Source: Chondrosia reniformis (taxonomy: Eukaryota; Porifera; Demospongiae; Chondrillida; Chondrillidae). From it: a stretch of DNA of 64,000 nucleotides. A model generated the notes under the pieces. That model worked only from the letters and a program-made list of their open reading frames with translations, did no database searches and was not told the DNA's origin. The DNA lies in assembly GCA_947172415.1 (NCBI GenBank), contig OX359196.1:2792501-2856500 (forward strand), given 5' to 3'. The position numbers and the translations under genes are program-made. Below, piece by piece: positions 60,501-64,000 of the stretch; the stretch's first letter is position 1, and each line of letters starts with the position of its first letter.

Positions 60501-61345
60501 TACTAGTTTTATGTACAAGTTTTATGTACGACTTGTCTGTACTAGTTGTATAAACTAGTTATATGTACCTGTTATATTTACCTGTTGTATGTACTAGTGG
60601 TGATCACTAGTTATAGGTACTAGTTATATGTACAATTTGTAGGTACTAGTTGTACATACTAGTTGTTTATTTTAGTTGTATGTACTAGTAATATGTACTA
60701 GTTGTATGTACTAGTTGTACGTAATGGTTGAATGTACTGTTTGTATGTACTAGTTTTATGTACTAGTGGAAATCACTGGTCATAAGAAATAGTTATATGT
60801 ACTAGTAGTATCTACTATTTGTATATATGTACTATGTGTATGTACTATTTATAAGTACCAGTTATATGTAGTAGTTTATGTTTGTGAACTAGTTATAAAT
60901 ACTAGTTGTATGCACTAGCAGTATGTTCTAGTTGTATGTACTATTTATAATTACAAGGTATATGTGTATTTACTAGTTATATGTAGTTGGTGTATGTACT
61001 AGTTATATGTCCTAGTTGTTTGTCATAGTTGTATGTTCTAGTTGGATGTACTAGTTAAATGTACTAGTTACTAGTTGTATGAACTAGTTGCATGAACTAG
61101 TTGTATGACCTAATTGTAAATACCCGTTGTATATACTAGTTGTATGTATATACTATTTGTATGTACTAGTAGTTTTATGTATATATTAGTTGTATGTATC
61201 AGTTTCTAGTTGCCTGTACTAGTTTTATGTACTAGTTATAAGTACTATATTGATGCACTATTAATATGTACTAGTTATATATTTTTGTACTAGTTATATG
61301 TAGTAGGTGTACTAATTATAGGTCCTAGTTTTATGTACCCGTTCT
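57513..61345 (-). repeat. 13-bp minisatellite array in inverted orientation, with a 732-bp higher-order unit
   Basis: The array reads TGTATGTACTAGT-like units, the reverse complement of blocks 1-11. The stretch 59500-59760 recurs at 60230-60500 with a 732-bp offset, close to the 727-bp unit of block 11. Phrases such as GTACGTATTGGTTGAATGTA and TGTGTATGTTCTAGTTATCC are reverse complements of phrases at 42.6-45.8 kb. ORFs in it are satellite translations. Confidence 0.94.
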
Positions 61346-61450
61346 ATGCACTGGTACCTTATGGCTGTTCCTTAGGGATAGGCTGCCTTATAGGGATCAA
61401 CACGTAACAAGCGCTAATTAATAAAGAATTTTTGTTTTCAATCGTTAAGA

Positions 61451-61685
61451 GTGAATGCGTTATTTAGTGTTATCGTTTACACACTGGAAGAAATCAAAAC
61501 TGTAATCCAGTGTTACCAGGTATTCAATCTCAAACACGCGGTGTGTGACCAATCGAAGCCTCTCCAGTCAGTGAAGAAGCCTCGCCTGCCAGCAAAGAAG
61601 AAGCCTCACCAGCGAAGAAGAAGAAGCCTCGCCAGCAAAGAAGAAGAAGCCTCGCCAGCCAGTGAAGAATTTATCCCTTCAATTG
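61451..61685 (+). CDS. Possible exon with a lysine/arginine-rich tandem repeat, unknown
   Basis: The frame runs from ATG-containing sequence near 61454 through a basic segment (QSVKKPRLPAKKKPHQRRRR) and an acidic one (ASKEEEASPASEEF). It then meets CAATTG followed by GTGAGT, a good donor match at 61686. The basic part is coded by imperfect tandem copies of AAGAAGAAGCCTCGCCAGC at 61570-61670, whose length changes shift the frame between basic and acidic text. It could be an exon or only a minisatellite. No family is recognised. Confidence 0.25.
61570..61670 (+). repeat. Minisatellite AAGAAGAAGCCTCGCCAGC
   Basis: About five imperfect units of 17-22 bp follow each other, differing in the number of AAG triplets. 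The stretch is strongly purine-rich on the plus strand at AAGAAG runs. Confidence 0.8.
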
Positions 61686-62181
61686 GTGAGTTCGCTCTTA
61701 CTTTGACACACTGTTGTTTTAAGGGCTTCATAGTTTTAGTTCACGCCGTTTTTTTATATTTCTTCTAGTAAATGCCTTTAGGAAATGTATATTCTGTTTC
61801 TTCATATTGTTTGTGTGTATTCTATTAAAGGTTTTCTGGCCAATTTTTATGTTGTTGTTTTAAAGTGCTTTCCGTGTTATTGATAGCATGTGTTATTTGG
61901 ATATTTTTGAAAGCCACTACTGACAAAGGACTACACTAATATTTTATCTGTTTATTATACTTCTATACTTATACTTGGTATATATATGTTGTTTATATGA
62001 TGCTTAGGGCCTTTACTTTTATTAAAAAGGCTTTTTTAAAGCCATTACATTCAAAAGATGGACTTAACTGGGACTTGATGTATAATAAAGGTTGTAATGT
62101 AAAATATATTACGTAATAGACATGCAAGTATTAAGTTAGTAGTATAGTTCCTATTTGTTACTTTTTTCTCTGAGGACTTAC

Positions 62182-62634
62182 TTAATTAGTGTTTTCAATA
62201 GCTGAGCCCGATTCTCCTGTTCTTCCTTTTCTTTTTGTTTTTTCTCTTTCTCTTCCTCCTCTATCTGCTCCATTCGTATCTTTTCTTCCTTTTCTTTTCA
62301 TGCTTCTTCCACTAGTCTCCTCTCCTCTGCCATCTACAAGACTATTTATGGTAGTCTCTCTGTCTTCCGTGTTAGGTTTGCAACTATTGAACACAGGCTT
62401 AAGTGGGAAAACCTCTTGTACTGACAGGTATTCCATGCAACAAGCCTCACAGTAGCTCAGGGAAAGTCTTATTTTGTTACATTCACTTAGAGCCTCCCAT
62501 ATCACTATAGGGAAAGTTTCTAGATAAGTCTCCCTAGCCTTAGACGATCTCCAGCCACTTTTTAAACCTTTTAGAATATTCTCAAGTAGCTTGTCAAAAG
62601 GAGTGGACTTACGGGAGTAATAGTCTGTAAACAT
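62182..62634 (-). CDS. Hypothetical protein or exon, 150 codons
   Basis: The frame from ATG 62634 is open and reads upstream without a stop for about 40 more codons (SKRYKGSEIYLYRSPKFGLD). The first hundred residues have a natural mixed composition with aromatic and cysteine residues (KLLENILKGLKSGWRSS, LSYCEACCMEYLSV). The end is highly charged low complexity (REREKTKRKGRTGE). I recognise no domain. The coding-like first part makes it better than a chance ORF, but there is no neighbour to support it. Confidence 0.3.
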   Translation of the reverse strand: MFTDYYSRKSTPFDKLLENILKGLKSGWRSSKARETYLETFPIVIWEALSECNKIRLSLSYCEACCMEYLSVQEVFPLKPVFNSCKPNTEDRETTINSLVDGRGEETSGRSMKRKGRKDTNGADRGGREREKTKRKGRTGESGSAIENTN

Positions 62635-63020
62635 AGAATCGTCTAGACCAAATTTGGGGCTCCTATATAAATAAATCTCTGAACCTTTGTATCTTTTGCT
62701 TGTAGGTAAGTTCTGTTTGAGTGTCTTCTATACTTGATTTTGTGGTTTACTGAGTTGGAGTGGCTTCATCATTTGTTGGAGAATTTGCTTTTTTCTGTCT
62801 TTGTGAATATATCTATAATAATTTCAATGAATATCATTTGTTTAACTATCTGATCTATTCTGTAGGTTGCCAATATGTAAGACAAAGATTTTTTTAAATC
62901 TATTTTTGTATTATTTATCTGTTTATTAATTTATTTAAAATCATCCATTGTTAAATTGGTTATAGGATATAGACTTAAAACAGCAGGCATCCTTTGGCTT
63001 AATTGATTTACATATTGTGT

Positions 63021-63104
63021 ATAATCGTCTCACTTCGTATCCTTGTCTTATAATCGTCTAACTTAGTACCTTATAAATGTTTTATTTAATCGTCTCACTT
63101 CGTA
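63021..63104 (+). repeat. Three direct repeats of TAATCGTCTCACTTCGTA
   Basis: Copies start at 63021, 63050 and 63086 (19 bp each, with changes in the middle one), spaced 29 and 36 bp. Their role is unknown; they could be leftover ends of a transposon or protein-binding sites. Confidence 0.6.
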
Positions 63105-63326
63105 CGTTTTGTATAATACAATTAATGTCTAATATAAGTGAAAACGGCTTTTCAGGGCTCTTTGCATAGTAGCTATAACATGATTCACTACTGGACTACT
63201 TATTTTTTACATACCTTTTGTTAACGAATAGTTCGTATGCAGCAACTCTTGCAAAGCCGCAGTTGAACTTCAGAGCAATCTGATTATCAACTGATATCCC
63301 TCTTGACTTTTTTGGGGGGCATAATC

Positions 63327-64000
63327 TTCTCTGTTGTAGACGAAATTTCGAAATTTGGCGATACTTAGCGTGAATAACACCTTACGGCGATCCTCAATCA
63401 CTTGCGTCAAAATGTATATAATCTCCTAGTTACACAACTTAGGATTTGTGCAATATTAACAGCCGGCTATAAGCTTCCACCGTTAGCATTTCAAATGTGT
63501 AAATCATCCCATGAATATACTTATTTGCTAATGAATATGATTTAAATGTTGAGAAATGGCGTCTATTGCAGAAGTGAAGGAAAATTGCTCAGTCAGCTTC
63601 AATGGATTCAGTGAGTGTCATTCAATAAAAATTAAGAAGTCCGTTGGCGTCTGAGCTTTATTTCCCAAGATATGAAAGATTAAATAGCATTTACTAATCT
63701 ATTAAAAGTGTATTTTCACAGTTTTCTTCTCAACGGATGGGCGAATCGAAACGGACTTCTTAATTTTGTTAGTATACACTCTAACCTTTTCAACACGTTA
63801 TATCTTCGACATTGCTTGTTCAATCTCGCTCAAATTTTGGATTATGCTGATATATAAATAAGCGCTTCGATGTATACCAGGTAGCAAATCGTTTCTGTTA
63901 GAACGAAACTTACTCTTAAAGGTGTTTATAAAAAAACGTAAAAACACGCAGATCAGTCATATGGCACCTGTGATGTACTAGTAGTTGTATGAACTACTAG
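63327..64000 (-). repeat. Right arm of the large inverted repeat (674 bp)
   Basis: This is the reverse complement of 36521-37318, including the outer satellite (CTACTAGTAGTTGTATG-like text at the edge). It is shorter than the left arm by two segments of about 35 and 79 bp. The final 25 bases are satellite in inverted orientation, so the inverted duplication continues past the window. The 140-bp foldback is kept at 63628-63767. Confidence 0.92.
63628..63767. mobile_element. 140-bp MITE-like foldback, right-arm copy
   Basis: The 18-bp inverted termini (63628-63645 and 63750-63767) are exact and identical to those at 36833-36972. Since the copy sits inside the duplicated arm, it was copied with the arm. 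Confidence 0.5.

Larger units (their letters stand above)
61346..63326. other. Unique region between the inverted satellite and the right inverted-repeat arm
   Basis: About 2 kb of AT-rich sequence has no counterpart in the left arm of the inverted duplication. It holds a basic-repeat ORF (61451-61768), a 150-codon minus-strand ORF (62182-62634) and a short tandem repeat near 63021-63104. The rest shows nothing recognisable. Confidence 0.6.

Noticed and set aside
1-64000. The many short ORFs made of Y, N, T, L, V repeats inside satellite (for example 58728-58910, 59490-59696, 60222-60428, 44814-45014)
   Set aside because: They are translations of the 13-bp repeat, change with unit length, and have no independent coding signal.
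36521-64000. A Polinton/Maverick or other giant transposon with long inverted ends
   Set aside because: No DNA polymerase B, integrase, protease or capsid-like frame lies between the arms. The interior is satellite, a LINE and a Helitron.

Overview
The window reads as nuclear DNA of an animal, most likely an early-branching or marine invertebrate such as a sponge or cnidarian; the species cannot be fixed from the sequence. It is AT-rich, has no operons, carries tRNA-derived SINEs, two non-LTR retrotransposons with restriction-like endonucleases (REL), a decayed Helitron with DUF6570, OTU and 2A-like parts, and possible spliced exons with a polyadenylation signal. It is almost entirely repeat and mobile DNA; no complete host gene is visible.

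About 60% of the window is one minisatellite with a 13-bp core unit (ACTAGTACATACA, containing the palindrome ACTAGT), degenerate and organised into longer higher-order repeats. From 1 to about 46.2 kb it runs in one orientation; at 46.28-46.42 kb and 57.5-61.35 kb it runs in the opposite one.

Layout: 1-1500 holds satellite plus a SINE pair, and a second copy lies at about 33129-34610. From 4746 to 32318 there is a tandem duplication of a roughly 12.8-kb segment (copy A 4746-17574, copy B 17575-32318). Each copy carries the same dead APE-type LINE fragment and the same 1081-bp probable DNA transposon. Copy B alone carries a 3.37-kb REL retrotransposon with an intact 1067-codon ORF (28509-31712), flanked by a 19-bp target-site duplication, and copy A still shows the empty site at 17051-17069. 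A 798-bp unique block (36521-37318) recurs in reverse complement at the right edge (63327-64000), so the right half of the window is a large inverted duplication. A second REL retrotransposon (38033-42389, minus strand, one frameshift) sits in the left arm.

The spacer of the inverted duplication (46.2-57.5 kb) is bounded on its left by two related short foldbacks exactly where satellite orientation flips. It contains a badly decayed minus-strand Helitron (about 47530-53895): N-terminal repeats preceded by a 2A-like DVELNPGP motif, DUF6570, Helitron N/Rep with an HVH motif, PIF1-type helicase and an OTU start. Further right are plausible plus-strand host exons: a WD40-repeat exon (56263-56351) and a possible terminal exon (57137-57317) followed by AATAAA. 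The last 2.7 kb holds low-complexity sequence, one unassigned 150-aa ORF and the right inverted-repeat arm.

The genes do not form a pathway. The window is a record of satellite expansion, segmental duplication, inversion and transposon insertion whose relative order can partly be read.
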